Below are positions 14,541 through 31,716 of a DNA stretch of 64,000 nt, one piece after another; the stretch's first letter is position 1, and each line of letters begins with the position of its first letter. The DNA lies in NCBI RefSeq assembly GCF_035594125.1, contig NC_087156.1:19396997-19460996 (forward strand). Reading direction: 5' to 3'. This DNA comes from Scylla paramamosain (lineage: Eukaryota; Arthropoda; Malacostraca; Decapoda; Portunidae). The translations under genes and the position numbers were made by a program. A model generated the notes under the pieces. It saw nothing but the letters and a program-made list of their open reading frames with translations. It was not told the DNA's origin and made no database searches.

Positions 14541-15065
14541 CCGCTGCAAGAGTCATAACTTGGGCGATGGATGGGTTCTTCTTTTCACCCATTATCGCCG
14601 TTGTGACCTCGTGACGCCCGCCATTTACGAGGGTCTGTGGTGGCTCGGGTCCGAGGTACGTCTCGCTTCCGACACTTAACGTATGGCTGAGGAAGGTTCT
14701 TTGTGTGGCGTGCGGGGAGACCTTGTTGGGTTGTGGGGTGCTGTGCTGGGCAGGGTAACACTAGTGACCCGGAGGCTGGCGGCCAGGTTGATAATCTGGT
14801 TAGCTGGGTGCTTGGCGGCCTGACTGACTGACTAGCTGTTTGGCAACCTGACTCGGTGCCTGTTTGTCCCGTTGGCAGGCTAGCAGGTAGATGAAACGGT
14901 TTGTAGATTATATAGCATGGTTTGCAGATTGATGTGACCCTTGGTAGACAGTGAACAGGTAGGAAGGATTGATGGTAGAGAAACAGATGGCTACCTGACG
15001 CAGCTTTGGATGATTCTGATTTTACGTATTGTATAATGGAACCAAATGGAGGAAGATTAAGACGG

Positions 15066-17285
<2,220 letters not shown>

Positions 17286-17335
<50 letters not shown>

Positions 17336-17383
17336 AAACACACACACACACAAACACACACATGTATCAGCCTGCAGGTTCTT

Positions 17384-17466
<83 letters not shown>

Positions 17467-17524
17467 CGCCTCCGCCTCCTCTTCTTCCTCTCCTCTTCAT
17501 CATCTTAATAAGGAGAACCAGGAA

Positions 17525-17595
<71 letters not shown>
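17286..17595. repeat. (CA)n-(CT)n-(CA)n cluster
   Basis: CA 17286-17361 with breaks, CT 17386-17463, CA 17526-17595. A TCC-rich spacer lies between the last two. Confidence 0.95.
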
Positions 17596-17596
<1 letters not shown>

Positions 17597-17691
17597 TTGC
17601 TGGCGGGCACACGCAGGCACGCACACACGCAAAAAATACATAAATAAGAAAGAATGGTTACATTTTTTCATAAACATTTCCTAAGAAGGAC

Positions 17692-17737
17692 ACTCCTCCT
17701 CCTCCTCCTCCTCCTCCTCCTCCTCCTCCTCCTCCTC
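17692..17737. repeat. (CTC)n array
   Basis: Fifteen units. Confidence 0.95.
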
Positions 17738-18099
17738 TCGTATCCACCGGAGACGGCATATCACAAATCTAATCTCGAAAAGGCAGAAGGACAAGGAAGA
17801 GTGCCGTGAAGGAGAAGCAAGGGATGAAAAAGAAGAAGAATCGCAGGCGGTGAGAGAAGTAAAAAAAAAAAAGTATTAAGATGGGATGAAGAAGAAAAGC
17901 AGGAGAATAAAGGAACAGAGCTGAACCATTTTTCCGTAGTAGCGTTGGCCTCGTCTGTCCGTCCTGTGGTGCCCCGCCCTGCCCCTCTTCGGTGCCTGGT
18001 AAACAAAGGTACCAAGTGGAGGTGAGCGAAGCTATGTGGGAGGCGACGCTCTCTGGATCCTGGCGGGTGGAGGATGAGAGATAGCGGCGAGGAGCAGAG

Positions 18100-18655
18100 C
18101 CAGGCCAGGGCAAGCAAAGCCAAGCAAAGCCAAGCTAAGCCAAGCCGAGGTCAAGAGAGGCAAGGCAAGGCGAAGCGAGGTAAGGTGAGATGAGGCTGGG
18201 AGCAGAGAACCAAGCCAAGCCAAGCCAAACCAAACCAAGCCAAGCTAAGCCAAGCCAAGCCAATGCAAATTAAATCAAGCCAAGCCAAGCCAAGCCAAGC
18301 CAAACTAAGGCAAGCCAAACCAAGGCAAGCCAAGCCAAGCCAATGTAAGCCAAACCAAGGCAAACCAAGCCAAGCCAAGCCAAACCAATGCAAGCCAAAC
18401 TAAGGCAAACCAAACTAAGGCAAGCCAAGCTAAGCCATGCCAAGCCAAGCCAGTGTAAGCCAAACCAAGGCAAACTAAGGCAAACCAAGCCAAGCCAAGC
18501 CAAGCCAAGCCAATGCAAGCCAAACTAAGGCAAGCCAAACCAAGGCAAGCTAAGCCAAGCCAAGCCAATGCAAGCCAAGCTAAGCTAAGCCAAGCCAATC
18601 CGAGGCGAAGAGAGGCAAGGCGAGGCGAGGCGAGGTGAGGCGAGGTGGGCTGCTG
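18100..18655. repeat. Degenerate AAGCC pentamer satellite with GAGGC-type flanks
   Basis: The core (about 18,205-18,597) is a five-base AAGCC repeat with recurring variants (AAACC, AAGGC, TAAGC, AATGC). Both sides, 18,150-18,200 and 18,598-18,655, shift to an AGGCG/AGGCA pentamer. No stop arises in the minus-strand frames, which produces long Leu/Ala/Trp/Gly-rich open frames that are not genes. Confidence 0.85.
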
Positions 18656-18714
18656 CCATCTTAGGGTGTGGGAGGCCAAGGTTCCGCTAACCCGAGGCTG
18701 TCTTAAAGCTTGTT

Positions 18715-18718
<4 letters not shown>

Positions 18719-18783
<65 letters not shown>
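18719..18783. repeat. (AG)n microsatellite
   Basis: Lies 64 bases past the pentamer satellite. Confidence 0.95.
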
Positions 18784-18787
<4 letters not shown>

Positions 18788-18915
18788 TGAGGACAGGTTG
18801 ACAGGTTGGCCGCAAGACCGAAAGGTCGGCAAGGAGAAAGGTCTGTAAGTAGGTTGGTGAGCTTGGGATGAATATGGTAAGGTTTTTATGAAGCTAGTAA
18901 ACATAACGCGTAAAA

Positions 18916-18918
<3 letters not shown>

Positions 18919-18999
<81 letters not shown>
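18919..18999. repeat. (AG)n microsatellite
   Basis: AG run of 81 bases. Confidence 0.95.
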
Positions 19000-19001
<2 letters not shown>

Positions 19002-20186
19002 AATTTGCATGATGAAAGAGTTTTCCTTATACTCGCACCTTCATTCACTTACTGATATTATTCAGTCAAAAAACTCACCTTCCTTTGTTTACGACCATTT
19101 AAAAGCGTCGCTATTTAACATGAATGATATCAACACTTACGAAGCTGTACTGTGACATGTATACATACGCAACCTAAATATCTCCCCACGCTCCCATACT
19201 CTCATCACCGCCACAAGAAAGTCACCACATCTCAACCACCAAACTACTAAATTAATCACATGAGACCAATACGATTCGACTAGAGCATCCAGTCAGTCAG
19301 AATCCCCAACACATCTCGAACCGCTTGAGTCGAAACACAATGAGCTTCGAATGAGGGTGGCGGCGCACACAACGTAGCCACTCCAGTCCAAGGAAGCTAT
19401 TCACTCTTAAGCTTCCTCGCTCCAGTCAGTGTTCGTCAGTGGATTTCGACCACTAACCTACTACAGCTTCACCCCCGGGTCTCCTGCTGAGCTAGTAGGG
19501 AGTGGTGATATGCAGGGACTCTCAGTAGTTGAATGGTTAGTGTGGGCACTCCAATGGCTCACACTCCGCCCAGATGTTACGGTTTGTTTACTGTTTTGCA
19601 TGCTTTTTTCTCCGTTTGTTTATTTGTTCGTGTATTTTTGTAGTTGATATTTATTTATTTGTTTTTGTTTACTTATTTGTTCATCGTTCTTGTTTGGTAT
19701 CCTAAGTATGGGTTTTATTGTAATTTTGATGAAAGGATAATTATATTTTAGGATAATTATATTTTAGTTATTTTCATTCATGTTTTTATATGTACAAAAG
19801 TAACATCATTAGAGTACACGCGTGGTTAAGGAATTAAACAATGGAAGAGGAAGTACATGAGAGATTTTTTTGGGGGAAGGGGAAGGTAAGGATCTTATGG
19901 AGAGGTATAATTAGCGGAGCATCGCCCTATCTTGCTTCAAATATTATTAGTGTGTCGAGTTCCCTTATCGTAATTAGGGTATAATCATGTTACGTTACCT
20001 TCAAAAGCGGCGCGTGGCTTCCTTATCTAAAGATTTCCTAAAGATCATTACCTCAGCGCCGCTTGGTTGGTTAGTTTCCCTCGACCCTGAAGGAAGCACA
20101 ACGGCACACTCAAACACTCAGAGGCGCGCCCGTGTACCCAAGTTTTTGCTTAGGGAACGCTCCCCCACTATTTTCATATATCTGTA

Positions 20187-20189
<3 letters not shown>
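19000..20189. other. Non-genic, possible tRNA-like SINE trace
   Basis: CTCAGTAGTTGAATGGTTAG near 19,520 recalls the A-box half of a tRNA-derived SINE, but no B box follows at the expected distance. Confidence 0.3.
19733..19766. repeat. 16-bp tandem duplication
   Basis: GGATAATTATATTTTA occurs twice in succession. Confidence 0.8.

Positions 20190-20246
<57 letters not shown>
20190..20246. repeat. (GT)n microsatellite
   Basis: GT run of 57 bases. Confidence 0.95.
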
Positions 20247-20248
<2 letters not shown>

Positions 20249-20709
20249 GTGCGTGTGTGCATGAGTGCGAGCGTCCTTCTCCCCCATATTAGCTATATTT
20301 TCTTAGGAAGGGAAAGCAAGGTGACAAGGTGTGACTCGTTACAACATCCGGGTCAGCTTTTCGGGTCACTCCTATTCTTAGATTATCATGGCGTGTTCTT
20401 CGTTTCCCTTGTTTTGGCTTCAGTAACAGGAGTAATAAAACTAGAGCAACAACAACAGCAACACAGCCGTTCCTGATGCTGCTGCAGGTAATGATGGTCA
20501 TGAAGTTTCTCTGCGCCAGGCTGGCATCCCACCTGAATATGTGTAGGCAAGACAAGACGTTACGCTGTGTCGCTGTGTAGGAATAGAATTATAGACGAGT
20601 TCCACACTCTTCTCTCTCAACTATTTTTACGCCATACGAAAAACGGTGACAGTTTTCTTTCAACCTGACCGCGGGGTGTGCGACCGGGGTGGGTGCCTCC
20701 TTCCACTGC

Positions 20710-20760
<51 letters not shown>
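20710..20760. repeat. (ATC)n array
   Basis: Seventeen ATC units. Confidence 0.95.
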
Positions 20761-21563
20761 TTAGCACTAACACTGCTATTGAACTGTACTGTACGCCACC
20801 ATCACCACCATGGATACTAACACAAGGGAAAATAAGAAATACCAACATTAATAACGTAACAATGCATTGACTTGCCTCGTCTTAAAGGTTTAGAAGGGGA
20901 AAAAAAAGTCTTGTTTGTGGGACGCATTCAGAGCGAACCCGCCGCCAACCTCCGCACCGCACGATGCTACGTACAGAGGACCTTCCAGACGCTGCCCCGC
21001 ACAAAACTACCACCACGTTTTCTTCCATGGTATTTGCACTTTCCTTGCCCATTTCCTAGTCCTGTGAGAGCCGTGCCTTATAGCCTGGCCTTCCCGAGTC
21101 ACGCCAACGAGGAGAGTACCGGGGTTGCTCGTGTCTCGTGGGAAGATAATGCTCACGGCAACAGTACCAGCGAAACGCGGTCAAGGCGATGCTCTTTCGC
21201 TCGCAGATCTACCCGGTGTAAGGAATTGGTGGCAAGTGTGGGCGTTTTCTGACGTTCTCATTCCCCACACCTGCAGGCGAGGGACCCAGCTGTGTGCCCT
21301 GAGTGTTAATATGACATTCAGAAGCGAAGATTATCCGACAGTCCGAGATAGGTCACCGAGAGGCTGTGATGGTGCTGCTTTGTGTCGGATGTGGGTCACC
21401 GTAGCCAAGAAGGAGCGGGAGGGGAGGAGAGGCGGAGGGCTGAGAGGCGAGGGCGGGAACCTGTGCATTCTTGACCCCTGCTCAGCTCGTCCCTTCTCCG
21501 TCGGGTCTCAGGTTACATTATGGAGCCATACTGATACCCATCCATTGTTTTTCATCGCGTGTT

Positions 21564-21566
<3 letters not shown>
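20761..21566. other. Non-genic, GC-richer
   Basis: A 126-codon open frame (20,872-21,252, +) has no recognisable domain. Confidence 0.45.

Positions 21567-21612
<46 letters not shown>
21567..21612. repeat. (GT)n microsatellite
   Basis: GT run followed by CAGTCAGTG, as also seen after the array ending at 8766. Confidence 0.95.
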
Positions 21613-21966
21613 AGTCAGTGTGTTGCCCCCCGTCCCACACCCAGCCCGTCCGATGACCGTGATCTCTCCCTGCACCTCAGTCTTACTTTCCTTGTTTCAT
21701 CACAGGCTGCCTCCACCTGCGAACGACGAAACTGTGCCTGTACTGTATAAGGAAGGACGATGAAAGAGGAATAGGAGGAGGAGGAAGGCAAAAAGGCAGG
21801 AATTAGGTTTTAGAGAACGACGAAGCTGCACGAACAGATAATGAGGATAAAAATGAGAGGGAGGGGGAAGTACTGGAAGGAGATGAAAGATGGATGAATT
21901 ACATTTCAAGCCGCCATAAGAAAACTAAATAAACAGATAAGGGAAGCAAGAGGTAGGTGATTATGT

Positions 21967-21968
<2 letters not shown>

Positions 21969-22047
<79 letters not shown>
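21969..22047. repeat. (AG)n microsatellite
   Basis: AG run of 79 bases. Confidence 0.95.
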
Positions 22048-22049
<2 letters not shown>

Positions 22050-22151
22050 TCGATTCCCACCATGGTGCGAACCATCAATCAATAGTATTTCCCTTCTAGA
22101 TTAGACCTAGCTTTAGGATTAATGTTAGATATTTTCCCATCCCCTCTGTAT

Positions 22152-22383
<232 letters not shown>

Positions 22384-22747
22384 TTAGATACTGAAATGTT
22401 TCACACACCGAAATGTAAAGTATATATATCAGAAGTAGGAGAAGAGATGCGAAAAATAAAAGAACAATAATACATAATAAATGAATATAAATTAATACTG
22501 ACTAGCCACAAGGAAACAATACTATATTTCTTGCACTGTTACCGCAATCACAAGTGGGAAACAATACTGAAGCTTCACAGACGGAAACGCCAAATCATTA
22601 CGTGAAATTACAGCTCCCTTTACTGTGTTACCTAAGAGGCTGCGATGCGGTGTAGGCCCGTCCACTACCCCACCGTGTTATAATGTGCGGATGGAGTTTG
22701 GTTACATTATCCTGTTGATGTTACTCTCGGCTTGTTCGTCAGGGTTA

Positions 22748-22749
<2 letters not shown>

Positions 22750-22828
<79 letters not shown>
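22750..22828. repeat. (CT)n microsatellite
   Basis: CT run of 79 bases. Confidence 0.95.
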
Positions 22829-22830
<2 letters not shown>

Positions 22831-23397
22831 TGGTTCTTGGTTCTATTTCAGTTCATTCTTTTCATATGAGTATTCACATTGCATTGAACTTTAACCCAGT
22901 ATTTACTGAACTGAGCCTAAATTTTACGTTCATTCAGTTTCTATTCATCTGTTCACCTCGATCCTTTTATTCCTCCTCCTCGGTAAAACATGGGTGGCAG
23001 ATTAATCTTCCTTTTTTATCTAATTAACGCTTATAGTCCATCCCGAATAAAAAGATGGAGCGGTGGTGCTTGTCACGCAGTTAATTAGGCGACAAAGGTT
23101 AAAACAAAAATAAATTCTGGAGTATCCGTGTAAAAAGGTGAAATAACTTGATAGTTTTTTTTCTTTTTTTTTGCGTGGAGAATCTTGCCGACTGTGGCGC
23201 GTCTTCCTTTCTCCTCGGCAACCTTTCGAGGGCGTTGATCTGGGGCAGGGCTGAGGCTTTTATTATTATTCAGTAGTAGTTATTATTATTAGTAGTAGTT
23301 GGAGTTGTGGTGGTGGTGGTGGTAATGGTGGTGATGGTGGTGTCGCTGTTGTTCTTGTTTATTTCATCTGGTTTCCTTAAAAATATCTTATCTTTCA

Positions 23398-23495
<98 letters not shown>

Positions 23496-24271
23496 ACCCC
23501 AGGGTCAGGTGCCATGGACATGACCCCCTACCACCACCACCGCCTCCTAGCACCCCTGCGTGACCTGGCGTGACCTCCGTGTCTTCACTCCTTACCTGAG
23601 CCTTCCGTTTCCCAGCACACCATTCTCATTATTATGAAACAGATATGAATTTCTTCCCTTCCCTTCCCTTCCCTCCCCATACCTCTGTTTTTCATCTCCC
23701 TTCCCCCTTCATTTCCTTACTCGCCAGTCATTCATCACTCCCTGCCTCGGTACCTCCTCCTTTTCCCCCCATCATTTCTCACCTTCGTTCCTTCCTTCAT
23801 CATCACTTATCCTTTTGAAAATTCACTTCTCCGTTCTCTTCGTCTCTCCTCGGCAGTTGTCACTCCTACCTGCATTCCTCCCTATGGACTTAGCGATGAA
23901 TTGATTATTTGCTGAGTTAATTGGGAATTTCAAAAATTATTACAAGAATTTATGGATAAAGACAATAAGTGACCTAAGGGACTGCCACAAATAGGTCTGA
24001 TTTTCTCAATCTTTTTTTTTTTTGTATCTTCACTTATGTTCCTATATTCTGTCTTCCATCTCTCCTCTCATCTTTCCGCCTCACGTCTCTCGCTCTCACT
24101 CATTCGCACGCCCTCTTTTTCCTCTCTCCCCCATTCCTCGCTCTCTCCCCGCCACCTAGCACTCTCACCCTCACGTCTTCTGATCCACCACTCGTCATAC
24201 TTACTCCACTCTCCCACACCCACAACTTGTTACGTTTTTTTAGGCAGTGCAATACGTCCCCGTTTCAACAT
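22829..24271. other. Non-genic
   Basis: Short trinucleotide runs, then C/T-rich sequence from 23,640 to 24,240. Confidence 0.5.
23399..23491. repeat. (CT)n microsatellite
   Basis: CT run of about 92 bases, preceded by short TTA, AGT and GGT arrays at 23,260-23,340. Confidence 0.95.
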
Positions 24272-24320
24272 CTCCTCCTCCTCCTCCTCCTCCTCCTCCT
24301 CCTCCTCCTCCTCCTCCTCC
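24272..24320. repeat. (TCC)n array
   Basis: Sixteen units. Confidence 0.95.
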
Positions 24321-24709
24321 TCTCATATTTCTTGCAAGCTCTCATTTCTCTTTCCCAATATTTTCATTGTTTTCACCCTCATTTCTCACTCCTTTATCTG
24401 TTCTTTCACACTTCCCTGCTTCTTCCAGCCTTCTTTTAGCATTTATCTATTCTTTCCTCATTCCTCCCCATGATATTCGATTTTTTTCTCCTGTATTTTC
24501 AGTTTGTTTCGTTCTTTTTAATTTTCTTCGTGTTTTTTTTTTCTTCCTTTTTTTTCAATGTTCGTGCGGGTTATAATGTAAGTGTCTACATCTTTAGTTA
24601 CGAGTAGGAGTGAAGGCGATAAGCAGTGGGTCGCGTGTGGCAGGAAGACATCTCCGTTTTTCCTTCTTTTCGTTCGCATGTAGCGCAAGCTTGTGTGAAC
24701 TGAATAGCC

Positions 24710-24712
<3 letters not shown>

Positions 24713-24784
<72 letters not shown>
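24713..24784. repeat. (CT)n microsatellite
   Basis: CT run of 72 bases. Confidence 0.95.
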
Positions 24785-24786
<2 letters not shown>

Positions 24787-25803
24787 ACTTTTACGCGTGT
24801 GCGTGTTAGTGACGTGATCAGATATAAGCAATATGAAATTCACCCCTGCATGCTCGTATGGCGAAGGAAGATAATACAAAAAGCTAGTTTTAATTGCACC
24901 AGTATTTTCTTTCCCTGCACCGCCAAGCTTATCATTAACTCGTGCATTTCAACTAATGAGCCACCGCATATTGAGTCTTTCCTTGGTATTAAAAAGCCGT
25001 GCATGCCTATGACACGTTAATTAAGCCTCTATGTGCATAGTAAGTGACAGGTGGGCGCATAGTCCGAGACCCGCTTACTTGGTGCGTGGAGGGCACCGCG
25101 TCAGTCCTGCACCCACGCGGCCTCGACCCCAGAGAGGGAGGTCCGCTGCAGCCGCCTCCAGCCGTGTGATGTAACCCCGCCGGGCTTTCTCCCGCTAGCT
25201 AGTGTACAGCTGCTCCCTGCCGCTCCCTCTGCCACTTCCTGCCATACCTCGCCATCCTACATTACTCTGAACTTGACCTACGCTCCAAACAAGCTCTATC
25301 TGGGGCATAATCAACTAATTTTATCCTCCTTTACTGGCGTGTCAGCGCTGGCCCCTCGCTGAGCCCTGGGTGAGCCCGTTATTGTGCGAGGCAAACGTCA
25401 TGCAGGTGCAGCGCGACATTATTCATGCTGCAGGGTCCGTGCCGCCCCTTGAGCTCAGCCTGGCACGGCGCCATAAGGGATCTATGATGCACTAAAGCGT
25501 CATGCATGTGTTACGGAAGAGAGACTAGATCGATTTGCATAATGAACTTGCCTGTGCTTGCAGAAGACACTGGGAAGCACCTGAGGGTTCGTGTGGTGCA
25601 GATATGGGAGGCGGTAGTGATATGAATGCCGTCTTTGTTAATGGTGTGATGTCATTGTCGTTCTCATCTATTGTATTTGCTCCAGAATTTTGTCACCCAT
25701 CTTTTATCTCCCATCTTCCTTTCCCTTCTCCTCCTCCCCCAGACCTTTGTTCTCATGATATATAGGAGGTATGTGTTCCGTTTCTTTATTTCCTCTTCCT
25801 GTC
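24785..25803. other. Non-genic, partly GC-rich
   Basis: A GC-richer block (25,050-25,480) without an open frame or splice pair that I can support. Confidence 0.45.
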
Positions 25804-25868
25804 TCCTCCTCCTCTTCCTCCTCCTCCTCCTCCTCCTCCTCCTCCTCCTCCTCCTCCTCCTCCTCCTC
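25804..25868. repeat. (TCC)n array
   Basis: About 20 units with one early interruption. Confidence 0.95.
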
Positions 25869-26205
25869 AGATGTGGGTCACCAGCTTCAGTGTGGGTCTG
25901 TCTTTACAATGACTGGCGCGTTGCCTCTCCTCCTCCTCCTCTCTCTCCTCCACCGCTTCCTTATCCCTCTCCTATTTCTCTATTTACTCTTTTCTTTCTT
26001 CTTCTATCTTGACTTTTCCACCCTGTCTTCATTGCGTTCATTTTCTCTCTCCGTTTCTCATCTCGTTTATTTACGGTTCTTGTTACTAAACTTTGTCCTT
26101 TGTCTCGTTAAATGGCTCTGTTTCTTTTTAGTTTCTCTTCTTCACTTACTTCTACTTGTATTTTTGTTCATTGTAGATTTTCTTTCCGGATGCAGATGGT
26201 TTACA

Positions 26206-26210
<5 letters not shown>

Positions 26211-26272
<62 letters not shown>

Positions 26273-26301
26273 CATTGTGTGTGTGTGTGTGTGTGTGTGT
26301 G
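26211..26301. repeat. (CT)n and (GT)n arrays
   Basis: CT to 26270, a GGCATT spacer, then GT. Confidence 0.95.
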
Positions 26302-26381
26302 TTGTGGGAGAGGGGATTGGAGGTAACGGGAGGATAACACATACATGATGCTCAGACTGGTTTCTCAAGGATACCGTGAAT

Positions 26382-26442
26382 TCTCCTCCTCCTCCTCCTC
26401 CTCCTCCTCCTCCTCCTCCTCCTCCTCCTCCTCCTCCTCCTC
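26382..26442. repeat. (CTC)n array
   Basis: Twenty units. Confidence 0.95.
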
Positions 26443-26572
26443 TTCCTCTTCTTCTTTCTACTCCTCATCCTTTTTCCTCTTCCTTCTCTTCTTCCTTTTC
26501 TAATTTTCTGTACTTTATTTTAACGTATCTTTTTATAAACAGTCTTATAAAAACCAACGGGATATTGCTGTT

Positions 26573-26573
<1 letters not shown>

Positions 26574-26659
<86 letters not shown>
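26574..26659. repeat. (CT)n microsatellite
   Basis: CT run followed by AGGCATTGT, close to the GGCATTGT after the array ending at 26270. Confidence 0.95.
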
Positions 26660-26661
<2 letters not shown>

Positions 26662-27460
26662 GCATTGTCCATTCCTCCTTTTCCTTCTTCTTTCCTGTTT
26701 TCTTCAAGGTTATTCACTAATAAATTCCACTTTCTTCTTGTTATTCTCCTACTTTGCACCTTCACGTCCTTTCATCACATTTCTCTATGTATTATTCCGT
26801 GTACACCTGAACATCTGCCTTAGAATATATTTGTTTCATCCATCTACTTCGATTTTTCTTGAGTCACCCGATGGATTTCCCTTAAAACTTCACTTTCTGG
26901 CCTCCTTCACATCCTGATTCCTTGCGCCGTCCTTTCTCTTCCCTTCCATTAGAGGACAGTGAAGAAGCTGGAGAATAATAAGCTGAAAAAAAGTTAACCT
27001 GCCCTTGGAAGAGTTTGAAGAATGTTTGAGATTATTGTAATAAAGGGAGAATCGGAGCGGAGGGAGAGAGGAAGAAAAGAGGAGGAATGGAGGCAAAAAG
27101 TGAGGGAGGAGTGGACGGAGGAAGGCGAGGACAAAAAAAAAGGAAAGGGAAAAAAGAGACGAAAAATGAGGGGGGAAAGAAAAAGATGAAAAAAGAAGGA
27201 GGAGGAGGAGTTGAAAGACAGCTGTGGCATCGAATATAATCCTTAGACCTCCCTTCATTTGCCTCTCAATCCTCCTCCTCCTCCTCCTCCCGGCGGCGGT
27301 CAGTGTGTCGCGGTCAGGCTTGCGTCATGCACCATGGACGTGGCGTCCCGTTAAAAGCTGGCGCAGAATAACTTGGGCTCATGAACATCAATATTGAATC
27401 ACGTGACCTGAATGGGGAGACAAACCTGACGCGTGTTTGTAAACGGGTGTGAGGTAGGTT

Positions 27461-27462
<2 letters not shown>
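26660..27462. other. Non-genic
   Basis: A purine-rich stretch at 27,050-27,210 produces a low-complexity minus-strand frame. Confidence 0.5.
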
Positions 27463-27528
<66 letters not shown>

Positions 27529-27547
27529 AACACAAACAAACACAAAC

Positions 27548-27639
<92 letters not shown>

Positions 27640-27641
27640 GC

Positions 27642-27676
<35 letters not shown>
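27463..27676. repeat. (CA)n-(CT)n-(CA)n cluster
   Basis: CA to 27527, AAACACA variants, CT 27553-27628, then CA with CG interruptions. Confidence 0.95.
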
Positions 27677-27677
<1 letters not shown>

Positions 27678-27723
27678 ATGACACAATGGCGAGACACACA
27701 CACACGAATGATACAATGGCGAG
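27668..27723. repeat. 30-bp tandem duplication at the end of a (CA)n array
   Basis: CACACGAATGA(C/T)ACAATGGCGAG occurs twice, 30 bases apart. Confidence 0.85.
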
Positions 27724-27876
27724 CATTTTAAACTCTGCTTTCGTGAGGACAATATATAAAGGCCACAGATTATTAGTCAGATTCTAATGACGTTTAGCCG
27801 ATCAATAACACAAAATCCTCGTCAAACTATAACTAGAATCATGAAAACATGCTTCAAAACACCAGTAATTTCATCG

Positions 27877-27985
27877 GAACACAAGAAACATGAGAAAATA
27901 AGAGAAGCTGCAGGAAGCCATCAGCCCTACACGTCGCAGTCCCTGTATTAAACATACCTACCTACTTATTTTCACGTATCATCAC
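27877..27985 (-). mobile_element. LINE 3'-end fragment, same family as the element in the GEF intron
   Basis: About 110 bases align by eye with the 3' UTR end of the LINE at 49,149-49,260: an A-rich AAGAAACATGAG stretch, AGAGAAGCTGCAGGAAG, then CAGTCCCTGT and ACATACCTACCTAC. It has the same orientation. Confidence 0.65.
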
Positions 27986-28252
27986 TACTAGTTAGGTTAG
28001 TCTGTTGGTAGTAGCGCAGAGAAGACTTTCAAACCTTTGTAAATAGATACGGGGATAGGGATAACGTGACTTAAGGATCAGGTGTGGAGTAGTGGTGAGA
28101 ATGCAGGTGAAAGGTGTAGAGGTGTGGTGACAGCACATAAAGAGTAAGGTAAGAGGAGTTATGTGTATGGAGAAGAGTGTAAAAGTTGGGGATTGTGGCT
28201 TGAGTGTCAGGCAAGACTGTGTGTAGGCGAGGAGTGAAGAAGACAGCTGATA

Positions 28253-28256
<4 letters not shown>

Positions 28257-28305
<49 letters not shown>
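28257..28305. repeat. (GT)n microsatellite
   Basis: GT run of 49 bases. Confidence 0.95.
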
Positions 28306-28306
<1 letters not shown>

Positions 28307-28360
28307 TATTAACCAACGCCTTCTTCAACTTGACTTTCCATAGACGGACAATTAGGCTTT

Positions 28361-28362
<2 letters not shown>

Positions 28363-28456
<94 letters not shown>
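28363..28456. repeat. (CT)n microsatellite
   Basis: CT run of 94 bases. Confidence 0.95.
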
Positions 28457-28458
<2 letters not shown>

Positions 28459-28518
28459 GGTTTGTTGCCTCATTCCTTGACGACTCCATAATACCATAGT
28501 GCCTTCTGCGTGTCCCAG

Positions 28519-28572
28519 GAGGAGGAGGAGGAGGAGGAGGAGGAGGAGGAGGAGGAGGAGGAGGAGGAGGAG
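28519..28572. repeat. (AGG)n array
   Basis: Eighteen units, on the opposite strand sense to most TCC arrays here. Confidence 0.95.
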
Positions 28573-28863
28573 GGTGACTGGAAGCTGATCCCCGTGACAC
28601 AGTGACCCACCCCTCCTCCCCTTCCTCCTCTCCGATCCACCCCCTTCCTCCCTACCTACCTCTCCCTCTTCCTCCCACCTACCTGTCTCCATCACCTCCT
28701 CCTCTTCCCCAGCAAGGCACATCTCCCTTGTATGTTAATGGGTCGACCGTCACACCTGTATCCTCCTCCTCCTCCTCCTCCTCTTCCTCCTTTGTGTGTT
28801 CTTTTGCATTCTTTTTTTCATTTACTATTTTCTTTTCCGTAATCCATTCCTCAATGTCACACG

Positions 28864-30275
<1,412 letters not shown>

Positions 30276-30364
<89 letters not shown>

Positions 30365-30370
30365 TATCTG

Positions 30371-30428
<58 letters not shown>

Positions 30429-30500
30429 CATCTATTTATCTATCTATTTATCTATCTATATGTCTGTCTATTTATCCATCTATTTATTTATATTTATCGG
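30276..30500. repeat. (CT)n-(TATC)n compound microsatellite
   Basis: CT to 30361, then about 30 TATC units decaying to TTTATC and TGTC variants. Confidence 0.95.
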
Positions 30501-31657
30501 TCTATCTTATCGTGGTTCATGCCTGTCTCTGTCCTGGCTCGTTGCATCTCAGTCCGTCTCGCACGAGACAGAAGGCAGCACCAGCACCAGCATCAGCACC
30601 AGCGGCAGCAGCAACAGGTTACTAATCACGTTCTTTCATCTTCCCTCATGCAAGAGTTGATTGTCGTCTCTATTTTCTCTCCTGTGCCGGTAAAAAGGAA
30701 GTAATTCGTCTTGCTGAGGCTTTCATTAAAGGTTATTAGATAGTTTGGCAGCTTAGGATTTTTTTTTTTTTATTTCTGTAGCGGGTTAGTCGTTTGTATT
30801 TACTTGATGCGCTTAGTCATGGGGAAGTCCTGATGGTGGTGGGGTTTTATCATGAACCAGAGGAGCAGGATTTGATCTCCAACATTCAGACAACTTTCCT
30901 TTACTTTCCAATGCCCTTGTACAGTACCTGGCAACAATGAAGAGATACTTATGCATATAAGGACTAACTAGATGTCGCTCAACCGGTGGAAGTATATTTT
31001 TTTACGTAACCTCCTGCCTCATCCTTATATACAAGCACACAATCTCCTTTATGTACATTTCCTTCCACTTAGCCTTAAATGCTGTGAAGAAATTGGCTCT
31101 CATTCGTAGTAAGGACGTCCAGCCACGCCCCGGGGTATGAAGTGACTGTATATTCGTCTTTTCTTTATCACCGAAAGATCTCACCTTTTTTGCATGAGAC
31201 TGTAGTCCGTGAATGCTGCCCGTCGTGAGGTCTGGCCTTCATAAATCCAGTGCCAGTTTTTCACCCAGCTTACCTGGCATTACGTGAGAGAAAGTTTGTT
31301 AGTTTAGCTGACTCAACAACGCTGATGCCATGCCGCTTCATAGCACGTGGACTTTTCACACACACTTGAACTAATACGAAGGTTAGACCACGCCCAGGGC
31401 AAACCCGGCGAGGCGGAACTGCAGCCATGGGAAGGAGCGAGCGTGGCAGGGCGGGGTGAGAGAACCCAGGTGATAGGAGTGAGCATTGTAATGCTGATGG
31501 TGTTAAGAGGTGATGGTGGTGGTGGTGGTGGTGGTAGTAGTGGTGACTGTATCCTGAAGATTCAGCAACACCTAAATGACTGAACATATTTATCGATGCC
31601 AGAAGTACTGTAAAGTCATGCCATAGAAGACTGGAGCCGAGAGTAATGACAGTTAAG

Positions 31658-31716
<59 letters not shown>

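Noticed and set aside
18305..19048. 247-codon minus-strand open frame rich in Leu, Ala, Trp, Gly and Ser
   Set aside because: It is the pentamer satellite joined to two CT/AG arrays read without stops; no real protein composition or homology.
20872..21252. 126-codon plus-strand open frame in GC-richer DNA
   Set aside because: No recognisable domain, and overlapping frames are equally open.
31002..31184. 60-codon minus-strand frame with balanced amino-acid use
   Set aside because: No splice partners or recognised family; length is within chance expectation.
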